NCBI GenBank assembly: GCA_020633055.1
Contig: JACKEJ010000006.1
Location: 186,001-250,000, forward strand
Source: Sandaracinaceae bacterium
GTDB lineage: Bacteria > Myxococcota_A > Polyangia > Polyangiales > Houyiibacteriaceae
DNA: 64,000 nucleotides
Direction of reading: 5' to 3'
Made by a program: the position numbers and the translations under genes. This document shows positions 7,395-16,438 of this stretch, one piece after another. Below the pieces are notes generated by a model, which was given only the letters and a program-made list of their open reading frames with translations, had not been told where the DNA came from and searched no databases. Positions within the stretch are counted from its first letter, which is position 1. Each line of letters starts with the position of its first letter.

Positions 7395-8675
7395 GTGGAG
7401 TACAGCAAGAAGGCACGAGAGCGTTGGGCGGGAGCATCCTTTTCGGCGGCGGGAGCACTGCTCCTCGGCGCCCTCGGTGTGGGCCCGTGGGAGGCGCTGG
7501 CCCAGACCGCCCCAGAGGCGGAAGCGCCGCCCGTGCTGCCTGCAGGCACCCGCTCGCTGGAGGTGCGCCGTGGGCTCGTCGTGCGGACGACACCGCAGAC
7601 GGCCGGGGCCATACGCGGACGCGTGCGCGGCGACACGCGTCTGCCCGCCGGCACCGCCATGCGCACCACGGACGGGTGCGGCTACTGGGCCTCCGTGGGC
7701 GTCGACGCCTGGGTCTGCGGCAGTGACGTGCGCCCCAGCACGCGCGAGCCCGATGGCGAGCCCTTCCCGCGCGTGCGCGGTCGTGGCTGGCTGCCGCATA
7801 GCTACCTCATCATCCCGGACGGCGGCGTCGACGCCTATGCCACTCCCGAGGCGGCCCGCGCGCGCACACCGTCGGAGCGCCTGCCCGGTGGCTTCATGCG
7901 GCGCGTCCACAGCGTCCCGGGGGGCGACCTCTACCGCATCAGCGATGGCGTGTTCGTGCATCGTGACGAGGTGCGGCGCCTGCACGGCTCGCCCTTCCAA
8001 GGGGTGGAGCTGGCGACCCCCGAGGGCCTGAACACGCTCGCGTTCGTGGCCCGCGACCGTGTGCGCACGGTGCACGCCAACCGGCGCCAGCAGCGATCTC
8101 TCCAGCGTCTCACCGCGCTGCAGATCACCGGCGAGCCCGAGCCCGGGGTGCTGCAGCTGGAAGGCGGTCAGCGCGTCCTGGCGTCGGACGTGGTGCGGCC
8201 TCCGCGCAGCCCCCGCCCTGCGGCTGTCGGCGCGAACGAGCGCTGGATCGACGTGGACGTGGGCACGCAGACGATGGTGGTCTACGAGGGCGATCGCCCC
8301 GTCTACGCCACGCTGGTGTCCACCGGTCGGCGCGGCCGCGACCACGACACGCCTCTCGGCGAGTTCCGCATCTGGATCAAGGTGGGCATCACCACTATGG
8401 ACGACCTCGGAAACGCCAACTCGGCCGAGGATTACTCGGTCGAGGCGGTCCCCTGGGTGCAGTATTTCCAGGGCTCGATCGGCTTCCACGCGGCCTACTG
8501 GCACCGCCGCTTCGGGAACCGGATGAGCCACGGCTGCGTGAACCTGTCGCCGAAGGACGCGCGCTGGTTGTACGGTTTTACCTCCCCGACCGTGCCCGAC
8601 GGCTGGGTCGCCGTGCATCCCACCCGGAACGAGCAGGGCACCTTCGTCCGCGTGCGCAACACCACCGGCGGGTGA
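7395..8675 (+). CDS. L,D-transpeptidase (YkuD domain) with SH3-like region
   Basis: About 426 residues from a GTG at 7395 with a purine-rich AGAAGAGAG site upstream. A signal peptide (AGALLLGALGVGPWEALAQ) leads to a bacterial SH3-like domain with a Cys pair and then a C-terminal YkuD domain. The catalytic signature SHGCVNLS is complete, with the nucleophile at about Cys 381 and the conserved His two residues before. Such enzymes form 3-3 peptidoglycan cross-links or attach proteins to the wall in the periplasm. The truncated lipoprotein at the left window edge appears to be a paralogue of its N-terminal half. Confidence 0.88.
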   Translation: MEYSKKARERWAGASFSAAGALLLGALGVGPWEALAQTAPEAEAPPVLPAGTRSLEVRRGLVVRTTPQTAGAIRGRVRGDTRLPAGTAMRTTDGCGYWASVGVDAWVCGSDVRPSTREPDGEPFPRVRGRGWLPHSYLIIPDGGVDAYATPEAARARTPSERLPGGFMRRVHSVPGGDLYRISDGVFVHRDEVRRLHGSPFQGVELATPEGLNTLAFVARDRVRTVHANRRQQRSLQRLTALQITGEPEPGVLQLEGGQRVLASDVVRPPRSPRPAAVGANERWIDVDVGTQTMVVYEGDRPVYATLVSTGRRGRDHDTPLGEFRIWIKVGITTMDDLGNANSAEDYSVEAVPWVQYFQGSIGFHAAYWHRRFGNRMSHGCVNLSPKDARWLYGFTSPTVPDGWVAVHPTRNEQGTFVRVRNTTGG

Positions 8676-8700
8676 CCCCCGCGCGTGATATTGTCCGCGC

Positions 8701-9969
8701 GTGAAAGACGCGATGGCGAAGATCTGGCGCCGCGTCAGGATCGACGATCCTGACGCGGTCACGCGACGGGCCGGCGACGAGGTCGACCCTCGCAGCGTGG
8801 GCCTGTCGGAGGCGGACGTGGAGGCCATCTGGGCCTCGGTGGTGCGCCTGTACCGCACCGCCATCCACCCCGGCATCGCGCTGTGCGTGCGGCGGCGGGG
8901 CGAGGTCGTGCTGCACCGCACGATCGGGCACGCGCGCGGCAACGCACCGGACGACCCGCAGGACGGCGAGAAGGTGCTCGCCACCCCAGACACGCTCTGG
9001 AACTTCTTCTCCGGCAGCAAGGCCATCACGGCGGTGCTCGTGCACATGCTGCAGGAGCGCGAGCTCATCCACATCGACGAGCCGGTGGCCACGTTCATCC
9101 CCGAGTTCGCCAAGAAGCGGAAGCACCGCATCACCATCCGGGACGTGCTCACGCATCGCTCGGGCATCCCCAACATCCCGTCGGACCTGGTGGACCTCGG
9201 CATCCTGCACGACCGCGAGCGCATCGTGGCCGTCGCGTGCGACCTCGAGCCCCGCAGCAAGCCGGGCGAGGAGGTGGCTTACCACGCGGTGACGGGTGGC
9301 TTCGTGCTGGGGGAGATCCTCCACCGCGTGACCGGCCGCGACATCCGCACGTTCATGCGCGAGGAGGTCGGCGACAAGCTCGGCTTCGACCACCTGAACT
9401 ACGGCGTGCCCGAGTCGCGCTTGGGCGAGGTCGCGCTCGAGGCCTTCACCGGGCCCATCCCCACCTGGCCCCACAAGAACCTGCTCGAGAACGCGCTGGG
9501 CTTCGACATGCCCACGCTGGTCGACTTCGCGAACGACCCACGCTTCCGCACCGGCATCATGCCGGCGGGCAACTGCATGGGGACCGCCAACGAGGTGTGT
9601 CTCTTCTTCGAGATGCTGCGGCGCGGCGGTGAGCTGAACGGCGTGCGCATCTGCGCCGAGGACACCGTCAAGCGCGCCACCAAGCCCGCTACCCGCGGTG
9701 AGGTGGACCGCATGCTGATGCTCCCCATCCCATACTCGGCCGGCTTCATGCTGGGCAGCGACCTGGTGGGCTTCTACGGTCCCAAGACGGGGAAGGCCTA
9801 TGGGCACCTGGGCTTCACCAACGTCCTCGGCTGGGCCGACCCGGAGCGGGACCTGAGCGTGGCGCTCATGAACAACGGCAAGCCGTTGATCGCCCTCGAG
9901 CTGCTGGCCTGGCTGGACGTGATGCGCACCATCAGCACCCGCGTGCCGCGCGACGGTTCAGCGGCCTGA
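8701..9969 (+). CDS. Beta-lactamase-family serine hydrolase (class C/esterase type)
   Basis: 422 residues from a GTG at 8701, 25 bp after the transpeptidase stop. It has the penicillin-binding-fold motifs: SGSK (SxxK, catalytic Ser and Lys) near residue 103, YHAVTGG as the Tyr motif, and GHLGFTN as the HxG version of the third motif. No signal peptide is seen, which argues for a cytosolic esterase or lipase-like enzyme (EstB/LACTB-type) rather than a resistance enzyme. The substrate cannot be told. The ORF ends ~150 bp before the P450 gene. Confidence 0.82.
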   Translation: MKDAMAKIWRRVRIDDPDAVTRRAGDEVDPRSVGLSEADVEAIWASVVRLYRTAIHPGIALCVRRRGEVVLHRTIGHARGNAPDDPQDGEKVLATPDTLWNFFSGSKAITAVLVHMLQERELIHIDEPVATFIPEFAKKRKHRITIRDVLTHRSGIPNIPSDLVDLGILHDRERIVAVACDLEPRSKPGEEVAYHAVTGGFVLGEILHRVTGRDIRTFMREEVGDKLGFDHLNYGVPESRLGEVALEAFTGPIPTWPHKNLLENALGFDMPTLVDFANDPRFRTGIMPAGNCMGTANEVCLFFEMLRRGGELNGVRICAEDTVKRATKPATRGEVDRMLMLPIPYSAGFMLGSDLVGFYGPKTGKAYGHLGFTNVLGWADPERDLSVALMNNGKPLIALELLAWLDVMRTISTRVPRDGSAA

Positions 9970-10043
9970 GCCCACGAAAACCCGGTGCTTCGTCATCGGT
10001 TTGTAAATTGAAACGACGGTTTCGCGTTTCTCCTTGCCGCCCT

Positions 10044-10080
10044 GTAGAACGCGTTCTACCTTCGAATGGAACGCGTTCTA
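10044..10080. promoter_or_regulatory. Two palindromic operator sites upstream of the P450 gene
   Basis: A perfect 16-bp palindrome, GTAGAACGCGTTCTAC (10044-10059), is followed by a second copy of its core, TGGAACGCGTTCTA (10067-10080), with centres 22 bp apart (about two helical turns). The form T-nn-AAC-nn-GTT-nn-A matches the published motif of the TetR-type sterol regulator KstR; this match is from memory of the motif. A dimeric TetR-family repressor of the P450 gene is the likely ligand. No regulator gene lies nearby. Confidence 0.65.
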
Positions 10081-10116
10081 CGGCGAGGAGCGCGACCCCC
10101 AGAAGGAGCCGTTTCG

Positions 10117-11316
10117 ATGACCGAGCTGAAGTACCGCGGTGTGGACATGTGTGCCCCCGAGACCCATGACGTGCCGTGGGAGATGTACGACTACCTGCGG
10201 GAGAACGACCCGGTCTACTGGGACGAGCACAACGAAGTCTGGTACGCGTTCCGCTACGACGACATCATCGAGATCGCGCGCGATCCGGCTACGTGGTGCT
10301 CCACGGAGGGCAACCGTCCGAACCTGCCGCCCGACCCGTCGATGATCCACCAGGATGGCGACTCGCACGCGAAGCAGCGCGGCCTGGTCTCCAAGGGCTT
10401 CACCCCGCGCGCGATGCGCGAGATCGACGAGCACTGCCACGCCATCGTGGCGGAGCTGATCGGGGCCTTCCGCGACAAGGGCGAGTTCGACGTCGTGGAC
10501 GACCTGGCGGCGCTGCTGCCGGTGCGCCTAATCGGCGAGATGCTGGGCGTGCCGCACGAGAAGCACCCCACGCTGCGGCGCTGGGTGCAGACCTTCACGG
10601 CCGGAGGCATGGGGCCGCAGTACGTCACGGACGAGGTCAACGAGGCCTTCGGCGAGTTCTGCGAGCACCACGCGGAGATGGTCGAGGAGCGCGAGGGCAA
10701 CACGGGCGACACGGACCTGCTGCTGCGCTGGATGAACGCCGAGCTCGACGGCCAGAAGCTCGAGGAGGAGCAGCTGCTGTTCGAGCACGCGCTCCTGCTG
10801 GTGGGCGGCGCCGAGACCACCCGCAACGCGATCGCCGGCGGTATGGAGATGCTGGCACGCAACCCCGATCAGTGGGCCTACCTGCGCGCCAACATCGACG
10901 ACGAGAAGGTCATCGCCGGCGCCATCGAAGAGATGATTCGCTGGGTGACGCCCTTCAACAACATGTTCCGCACCGCCACGCGCGACGTGGAGCTACGCGG
11001 CAAGACCATCAAGGAGGGGCAGATGATCGCCATGCAGTACCCCTCCGCGAACCGCGACCCGCGCGTCTTCAAAGATCCGTACAAGTTCGACGTGCGCCGC
11101 GACCCCAAGGAGGAGAAGCACATCTCCTTCGGCTTCGGCTCTCACTTCTGCCTGGGCGCGAACCTGGCCCGCCTCGAGCTGCGCGCCACCCTGACGTCGC
11201 TCCTGCGCGCCCTGGAGACGGTGTCCCTCAAGGAGGGCGGCCGCAACGAGATCATGAGCTCGTCCTTCGTGCGTGGTCACATGCACTGCGACCTGACCTT
11301 CACCCTCGCGCAGTAA
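10117..11316 (+). CDS. Cytochrome P450
   Basis: 399 residues, typical of soluble bacterial P450s. The ATG at 10117 has an AGAAGGAG ribosome-binding site 8 nt upstream. Visible motifs: the I-helix GGAETTRNA (the oxygen-activating Glu/Thr pair), the ExxR motif in EEMIRW, and the heme loop FGFGSHFCLG with the axial Cys. It oxidises an organic substrate using electrons from ferredoxin and its reductase, neither of which is adjacent. The paired palindromes just upstream suggest repression lifted by a lipid or sterol-like ligand. The region 22.6-24.2 kb also holds an acyl-CoA transferase/SCP2 pair of lipid or sterol type, but the link is only an inference. Confidence 0.92.
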   Translation: MTELKYRGVDMCAPETHDVPWEMYDYLRENDPVYWDEHNEVWYAFRYDDIIEIARDPATWCSTEGNRPNLPPDPSMIHQDGDSHAKQRGLVSKGFTPRAMREIDEHCHAIVAELIGAFRDKGEFDVVDDLAALLPVRLIGEMLGVPHEKHPTLRRWVQTFTAGGMGPQYVTDEVNEAFGEFCEHHAEMVEEREGNTGDTDLLLRWMNAELDGQKLEEEQLLFEHALLLVGGAETTRNAIAGGMEMLARNPDQWAYLRANIDDEKVIAGAIEEMIRWVTPFNNMFRTATRDVELRGKTIKEGQMIAMQYPSANRDPRVFKDPYKFDVRRDPKEEKHISFGFGSHFCLGANLARLELRATLTSLLRALETVSLKEGGRNEIMSSSFVRGHMHCDLTFTLAQ

Positions 11317-11421
11317 GGCGCCGCCGCCATCGCACGCCGGGTTCCTGGCGCCACCGCCGGGTGGTGAGGGGGCCCGCCGTGGGCGCGTCGTCCGCGTGAC
11401 CCCCGAGAGGCGTTCTGGTAC

Positions 11422-12714
11422 ATGTCCCGCGTGAAGCACGTGAGTTCGGTCTCTACGACGGCACGTCGGGCGCTCGCCGCCGCCGAGCAGCGCGGGCCGC
11501 TCGACCGTGAGCACGCCCTCCAGCTGGCCGGGCTGCCGAGCGACCTCGTGCCCGCGCTGCTCGAGCGCGCGAGCGCGCGGCGGGACGCGCTGTTCGGGAA
11601 GGCGCTGACGTTCTCGCCGAAGGTCTTCCTGCCGCTCACCAACCTGTGCCGCAACCACTGCGACTACTGCTCGTTTCGGCGCTCTCCGGGCGACCCGGGC
11701 GAGCACACCATGTCGCCCACCGAGCTGCGCGAGCGCTTCGAGCAGGCGCGCCTCGAGGGGTGTGTGGAGGCGCTGTTCTGCCTGGGGGACACGCCCGAGA
11801 CCGGCTTCCGCGAGTACCGCGCGCAGCTGCGCACCTGGGGACAGGCGAGCACGGCCGACTACCTCGAGTGGGCTGGCGAGCTGGCGCTCGAGTACGGGCT
11901 CTTGCCGCACACCAACGCGGGCATCCTCACACGCGAGGAGATGCAGCGACTGGCGCGCGTGAACGTGTCGCTGGGGCTCATGCTCGAGAACGTCAGCCCG
12001 CGCCTGTGCGAGAAGGGCATGCCGCACCACAAGGCGCCCGACAAGCGCCCCGAAAAGCGCCTGCGCATGACGCGCGAGGCAGGCGAGCTGCGCATCCCGT
12101 TCACCTCGGGTCTGCTCATCGGCATCGGCGAGACGCTCGAGGAGCGCGTCGACACGCTCTACGCCATCCGCGACCTGCACCTCGAGCACGGCCACATCCA
12201 AGAGGTCATCGTGCAGAACTTCCGGGCCCGCCCGATGATCCGCATGGCCTCCGCGCCCGAGCCCGAGGACGTCGAGATCGCGCAGTGGGTCGCGCTGGCC
12301 CGGCTGATCCTGCCCGACGACGTGAGCGTGCAGGCCCCCCCGAACCTCAACCCGGCCAGCGTGGGGCTGCTCATCGCGGCGGGCCTGAACGACTTCGGGG
12401 GCGTGTCGCCGGTCACGCCCGACTTCATCAACATGGACCACCCCTGGCCACAGCTGGACGAGCTCTACGCGACCTGCGCGCAGGCGGGGCACCCGCTGTC
12501 GCCGCGCTTGCCCATCTACGAGCGCGACCTGCAGCGTCCAGGGTTCTTGCACCCCGACCTGGAGCAGCCCGTGGCACGCGCCAAGCAGCGGCTGGCCCGA
12601 GTGCGCGAGGCGCGGGACCTGGCGGCGAACGTCGCGGACGCGCCACAGGCGTCGCGCGGTGGACACGACAAGGCCGGGGTGGCGCAGCACGCCCCAGACG
12701 GAGGAATGGCATGA
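11422..12714 (+). CDS. cofG: FO synthase subunit 1 (7,8-didemethyl-8-hydroxy-5-deazariboflavin synthase, CofG)
   Basis: 430 residues, radical SAM enzyme. The [4Fe-4S] site is C76-C80-C83 (LCRNHCDYC). Family segments such as GDTPE, LPHTNAGILT and APPNLNP are all present. Together with CofH it builds the deazaflavin chromophore FO of coenzyme F420 from 5-amino-6-ribitylaminouracil and tyrosine in the cytosol. The stop overlaps the cofH start by 4 bp. The last ~30 residues are a low-conservation tail. Genes for the later F420 steps (cofC, cofD, cofE) are not in the window. Confidence 0.92.
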   Translation: MSRVKHVSSVSTTARRALAAAEQRGPLDREHALQLAGLPSDLVPALLERASARRDALFGKALTFSPKVFLPLTNLCRNHCDYCSFRRSPGDPGEHTMSPTELRERFEQARLEGCVEALFCLGDTPETGFREYRAQLRTWGQASTADYLEWAGELALEYGLLPHTNAGILTREEMQRLARVNVSLGLMLENVSPRLCEKGMPHHKAPDKRPEKRLRMTREAGELRIPFTSGLLIGIGETLEERVDTLYAIRDLHLEHGHIQEVIVQNFRARPMIRMASAPEPEDVEIAQWVALARLILPDDVSVQAPPNLNPASVGLLIAAGLNDFGGVSPVTPDFINMDHPWPQLDELYATCAQAGHPLSPRLPIYERDLQRPGFLHPDLEQPVARAKQRLARVREARDLAANVADAPQASRGGHDKAGVAQHAPDGGMA

Positions 12715-13997
12715 CGACGCTCGCCAACGTGCTCCTCAGCGAGACCCGCGCCGACGTGCGCGCGCTGCTCGAGAAGGCCCTCGCCGGCGGTGAGATCACG
12801 TGGGAGGACGGCGTGGTGCTCTCGGGCGCGCGCGGCCGCGAGCTACACGCGCTGACGGCCGTGGCGGACGAGCTGCGTCGCGCGCAGGTGGGCGAGCGCG
12901 TCAGCTACGTGGTCAACCGCAACATCAACTTCACGAACGTGTGCGTGAAGACCTGCCGCTTCTGCGCCTTCGCGCGGGGCATCCGCAGCGAGCAGGGCTA
13001 CCTGCTGCCGCACGACGAGATCGTCGCGCGCGTGCTGCAGGCCCGCGACATGGGCGCGACCGAGGTGTGCCTGCAGGCGGGGCTCGCGCCGGACCTGACC
13101 GGGGACTCCTACGTGGAGCTCACCGCCGCGGTGAAGAGCGCGGCGCCGGACATCCACATCCACGCGTTCTCGCCCGAGGAGGTGCTGTTCGGGTCGCAGC
13201 TGGCGCGTCAGCCCGTGCCCGAGTACCTCGCGCGCCTGAAGGACGCCGGGCTCGGCTCGCTGCCCGGCACCAGCGCCGAGGTGCTCGACGACGAGCTGCG
13301 CAAGCGCATCGCGCCCACGCGCATCAGCACGGCCAACTGGATCCACGTCATCGAGAGCGCGCACGCACTGGGCATCCCCACCACGAGCACCATGATGTTC
13401 GGGCACGTGGAGACGGCCGCGCACCGCATGCGCCACCTCGACACGCTGCGCAGCATCCAGAAGCAGACGGGCGGCTTCACCGAGTTCGTGCCGCTCAGCT
13501 TCGTGCACGCCGAGTCGCCGCTGTTCGTGAAGCAGGAGGTGCCCGGCGTGACCCCGGGGCCCAGCGGCGACGACGTGGTGCGCCTGTACGCCATCGCGCG
13601 GCTCATGCTGGGGGCGCACATCCCGAACCTGCAGGCCTCGTGGGTGAAGGAGGGCATCCGCACCGCGCAGTGGCTGCTGCACTGTGGCGTGAACGACCTG
13701 GGGGGGACGCTCATGAACGAGAGCATCTCCACCTCGGCCGGGGCCGCGCACGGGCAGCTCATGACCCCCGCCGGGCTGCGCCGCGCCATCCGCGACGCCG
13801 GGCGCGTGCCGGTCGAGCGCAACACGCGCTACGACGCGCTGCGGGTGTTCGACGGGGACCCGGCGCACGAGGCGCCCGAGCCCCTCGACCTGGTGGACGA
13901 CCCGGACGCGGTGTTCGGTGACTACGCCTCGCTCACCGCGGACCCGCGCTTCCACTACGAGCCCCGCAGCCAGCGTCGGCTGCAGGTCATCGCGTAG
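12711..13997 (+). CDS. cofH: FO synthase subunit 2 (5-amino-6-ribitylaminouracil:tyrosine 4-hydroxyphenyl transferase, CofH)
   Basis: 428 residues, radical SAM enzyme with cluster ligands C78, C82 and C85 (NVCVKTCRFCAF). Typical CofH segments are visible: RNINFTN, LQAGLAPDL, HAFSPEEV, TTSTMMFGHVE and the C-terminal NDLGGT. It splits tyrosine and joins the hydroxybenzyl group to the ribitylaminouracil for CofG to close the ring. A split CofG/CofH pair contrasts with the fused FbiC of actinobacteria. The ATG overlaps the cofG stop (ATGA). Confidence 0.92.
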   Translation: MTTLANVLLSETRADVRALLEKALAGGEITWEDGVVLSGARGRELHALTAVADELRRAQVGERVSYVVNRNINFTNVCVKTCRFCAFARGIRSEQGYLLPHDEIVARVLQARDMGATEVCLQAGLAPDLTGDSYVELTAAVKSAAPDIHIHAFSPEEVLFGSQLARQPVPEYLARLKDAGLGSLPGTSAEVLDDELRKRIAPTRISTANWIHVIESAHALGIPTTSTMMFGHVETAAHRMRHLDTLRSIQKQTGGFTEFVPLSFVHAESPLFVKQEVPGVTPGPSGDDVVRLYAIARLMLGAHIPNLQASWVKEGIRTAQWLLHCGVNDLGGTLMNESISTSAGAAHGQLMTPAGLRRAIRDAGRVPVERNTRYDALRVFDGDPAHEAPEPLDLVDDPDAVFGDYASLTADPRFHYEPRSQRRLQVIA

Positions 13998-14132
13998 CCA
14001 CCGCGCGGACCCCACGACGTGCGAGACGGTGCGCCGCCGCGCGTCCTCGTCGACAGCGATGGCGCGTCTCGAGGCCCAGGCCGAGGCGCAGCGAAAGGAC
14101 GGTCGCGCGCCGTCATGACGCCGCGTGGCACG

Positions 14133-14774
14133 TCAGATCGACCAGGACCAGCCCGCGAACACGCTCATGACGAGCTCCACGGCGAGCGCGTTACCGGAGT
14201 CGCCGTACGGTCGCACCAACTGCTTCGTGTGTAGCGCCATGGGGAGCCCGACCTGGAGCAGCGCGAAGCGACGGGCGCTGCCGAGGCGCAGCGCGAGGGC
14301 TGGATCGATCACGGCGGCCCGACTGTGCTGCCGCCGGCCGCGCGGGATGTCGTCGAGGTACAGGTCGTAGCGCGCCGAGCGCCTCTCGACACCCACTCCG
14401 AGTCGCCCGTACAGCTGGGTGTGTTCTGCCCAGACCAGCGTGTAGCGCGCGCCGACCATTCCGCGCACTCGCACAACGCGGACTTCGTCCACGCGCCAGC
14501 CGTCCCAATCCTCATCGAACCGGATCGCGCCGGCGTCGACCCCCAGGTCGATGGCAAAGCGATCACGGCCGAGCGCGACACGGGCCGCGTCGCCGCCGCC
14601 GTAGCGCGCCTGGCTGCTGTAGGTGCCGGCCGCGATGGGCGCAGCGATCGCGCCGCCGAGCTCGAGCTGCACGAACGGTCCGCGGACGTTCTGCGCGGCG
14701 CCTCGCGCGGGTGGCGATGTGGCCGCCCAGAGGAGGAGCGCCAGCGCAAAGCGACGAGCGGAATGTGTGTGCAT
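14133..14774 (-). CDS. Predicted outer-membrane beta-barrel protein
   Basis: 213 residues with a signal peptide (RRFALALLLWAATSPPARG). The mature part shows alternating strands that end in aromatic or glycine residues (PFVQLELGGAIAA, RFAIDLGVDAGAIRF, VVRVRGMVGARYTLVW, QLYGRLGVGVERR) and the last residues are a WSWSI-type strand, as expected for a small outer-membrane barrel. No named family recognised. It is not in an obvious operon. Confidence 0.65.
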   Translation of the reverse strand: MHTHSARRFALALLLWAATSPPARGAAQNVRGPFVQLELGGAIAAPIAAGTYSSQARYGGGDAARVALGRDRFAIDLGVDAGAIRFDEDWDGWRVDEVRVVRVRGMVGARYTLVWAEHTQLYGRLGVGVERRSARYDLYLDDIPRGRRQHSRAAVIDPALALRLGSARRFALLQVGLPMALHTKQLVRPYGDSGNALAVELVMSVFAGWSWSI

Positions 14775-14871
14775 GTCCCTGGGCGGACGCTAGCGCGCGA
14801 TGCAGGCTCGGCGCAAGCTCGTGTGCGCACCGTGCCGCGACGCGACGGCGCGCGTCGGGGTGCCGTCGGTG

Positions 14872-15405
14872 CTAGGAGCCCGTCAACCAGCGCACGAGCG
14901 AGAAGCCGACGAGACCGCTGATGACGAAGGGCGTCGCCACGGCCGCAGCCGCGATCAAGAGCCCACCGCCGACCAGCACGTAGTCGCCCGTCGACGGCTC
15001 CTCCTTGCCGTACGCGTGCTTCTCGATCAGGTCGAGGTTGCGGCGGTTGCTGCGGAAGGCCACGTCGAACAGGTCGCCCAGCACGGGCACCGTGCCGGTG
15101 AGCACGTCGACGCCGATGTTGGCCAGCATCTTCACCAGCACCACGGTGGGCACGCGCTTGCGGAGCGCCAGCACGAGCAGCGCCATCGATCCGAGCCCCG
15201 TGACCGTGTCGCCCACGCCAGGGATCAGGCCGAGCAGCGCGTCCAGGCCCACGCCCTGCTCCGTGCCAGGGATGCGCAAGAGATCATCCAACAAACGCGT
15301 GAGGATGCGCGCCCAGGCGGGCAGCGGCTCGCCCGCGGGGCGGCCCTCGGCGAGCGCGGTTACAGCGCTTGGCTCGTGCTCGTCAGGCGGTGACGGTGGT
15401 GTCAC
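14872..15405 (-). CDS. DUF4112 domain membrane protein
   Basis: 177 residues. The DUF4112 core is clear: LDALLGLIPGVGDTVTG, a hydrophobic helix, then VLTGTVPVLGDLFD and FRSNRRNLDLIEKH. Two to three hydrophobic helices make it an integral inner-membrane protein of unknown function. The stated start overlaps the preceding hydrolase gene by 23 bp; a start slightly downstream is possible. It is the last gene of a minus-strand run with the hydrolase and coiled-coil genes. Confidence 0.82.
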   Translation of the reverse strand: MTPPSPPDEHEPSAVTALAEGRPAGEPLPAWARILTRLLDDLLRIPGTEQGVGLDALLGLIPGVGDTVTGLGSMALLVLALRKRVPTVVLVKMLANIGVDVLTGTVPVLGDLFDVAFRSNRRNLDLIEKHAYGKEEPSTGDYVLVGGGLLIAAAAVATPFVISGLVGFSLVRWLTGS

Positions 15406-16429
15406 GAGGGACGCTCCTCTGCGTGAGCCACTGCGAGATGAGCGGCCAAACCGTGCGCGTGGCCTCGCGCCCCACGATGAGGTCGATGTGCCCCAGCGGG
15501 AACATGCGGAAGCGCTTGTCGCGGCTGCGGCTGCGCTTGATGGCCGCCTCCACGGAGTCTGGGGGCGCCAGCAGGTCGAACTCCCCCGCCACAGCCAAGA
15601 CGGGGCGGTTGAGCGACTCGAACGCCAGCGCGTAGTCCACGCGCCCGTCGCGGCTGCGCAGCGAGACGCGGTTGCCGCCCTTGAGTACGTCGAACAGGAC
15701 GCCGAGGCTGGTCCAGTCGAACGCGCGTGAGAGGTAGCGGTCGAGCAGGTGCGGCTCGATGGTGCCGGGGTGCCAGCCGCGCACGGGCAGGGGCAGGCCC
15801 GCTTGATCCCAGAAGCCGCGCAGCGCCCGGAACTGGTGGCCCACGATACGCAGCGGCAAGCGCGGGTTCGAGTCGAACACGCCGGTGAAGCGCAGCCCGT
15901 GTGCCAGCGCGGAGAAGGCGGACAGGAAGCCCGAACCGTCGCCGAAGCGGTAGGGCGAGCCGATGGTCACGATGCCCAGCACGTGGTCCCGCAGCACGGT
16001 CGAGGCCGACGCGTAGCTGATGAGCCCGCCCATGGAGTGGCCCACCAGGAACACGCGCTCGTGCCCCGAGAGGCGTACGGCCTCCCGCACGAACGAGGGC
16101 ATGTCCTCGCGCACGTACTGCTCCACGGCGTGTGGCCGCGCGTCGCTGTACTCCCCCGAGCGGCCGTGCCCCCGTAGGTCCACCGTGAACACGTCGAAGC
16201 CCTGCTGCGCCAGATAGGCCGAAAACGAACGCCCCTCGATGTGCCAGGTGTAGCGGTTCTGACCGAAGCCGTGGATCAACAGCACCGCGCCGCGGGTCTG
16301 CGCAGGCGGCGGGAGGTGCTTGCGCACCATGCCCAGGGGGACGCCGCTGGTCATCACGACGTCTTTCACCAGCGTGACGGTCTCGTCGCCGTCCACCACC
16401 TGGTCCACGAGCTCGGTGCGCAGGATCAT
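15383..16429 (-). CDS. Alpha/beta hydrolase (lipase-like)
   Basis: 348 residues. The oxyanion motif is LLIHGFGQNRY (51-60) and the nucleophile elbow GHSMGG places the catalytic Ser at 132. The acid is probably in AVAGEFDLLAPPD and the His in FPLGHIDLI near the end. The sequence between GFG and GHSMGG (VFTVDLRGHGRSG) fits lipases and esterases rather than PHA synthases. No signal peptide, so the enzyme is probably cytosolic. The coiled-coil gene upstream and DUF4112 downstream are packed tightly with it. Confidence 0.85.
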   Translation of the reverse strand: MILRTELVDQVVDGDETVTLVKDVVMTSGVPLGMVRKHLPPPAQTRGAVLLIHGFGQNRYTWHIEGRSFSAYLAQQGFDVFTVDLRGHGRSGEYSDARPHAVEQYVREDMPSFVREAVRLSGHERVFLVGHSMGGLISYASASTVLRDHVLGIVTIGSPYRFGDGSGFLSAFSALAHGLRFTGVFDSNPRLPLRIVGHQFRALRGFWDQAGLPLPVRGWHPGTIEPHLLDRYLSRAFDWTSLGVLFDVLKGGNRVSLRSRDGRVDYALAFESLNRPVLAVAGEFDLLAPPDSVEAAIKRSRSRDKRFRMFPLGHIDLIVGREATRTVWPLISQWLTQRSVPRDTTVTA

Positions 16430-16438
16430 CCGGGGCCG

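Noticed and set aside
7371..9260. A 629-codon minus-strand frame opposite the L,D-transpeptidase and serine hydrolase genes
   Set aside because: Non-protein-like composition and no motif; both plus-strand genes there have full catalytic signatures.
15383..16429. Polyhydroxyalkanoate synthase
   Set aside because: Nucleophile elbow is GHSMGG with Ser, not the Cys lipase-box of PHA synthases.
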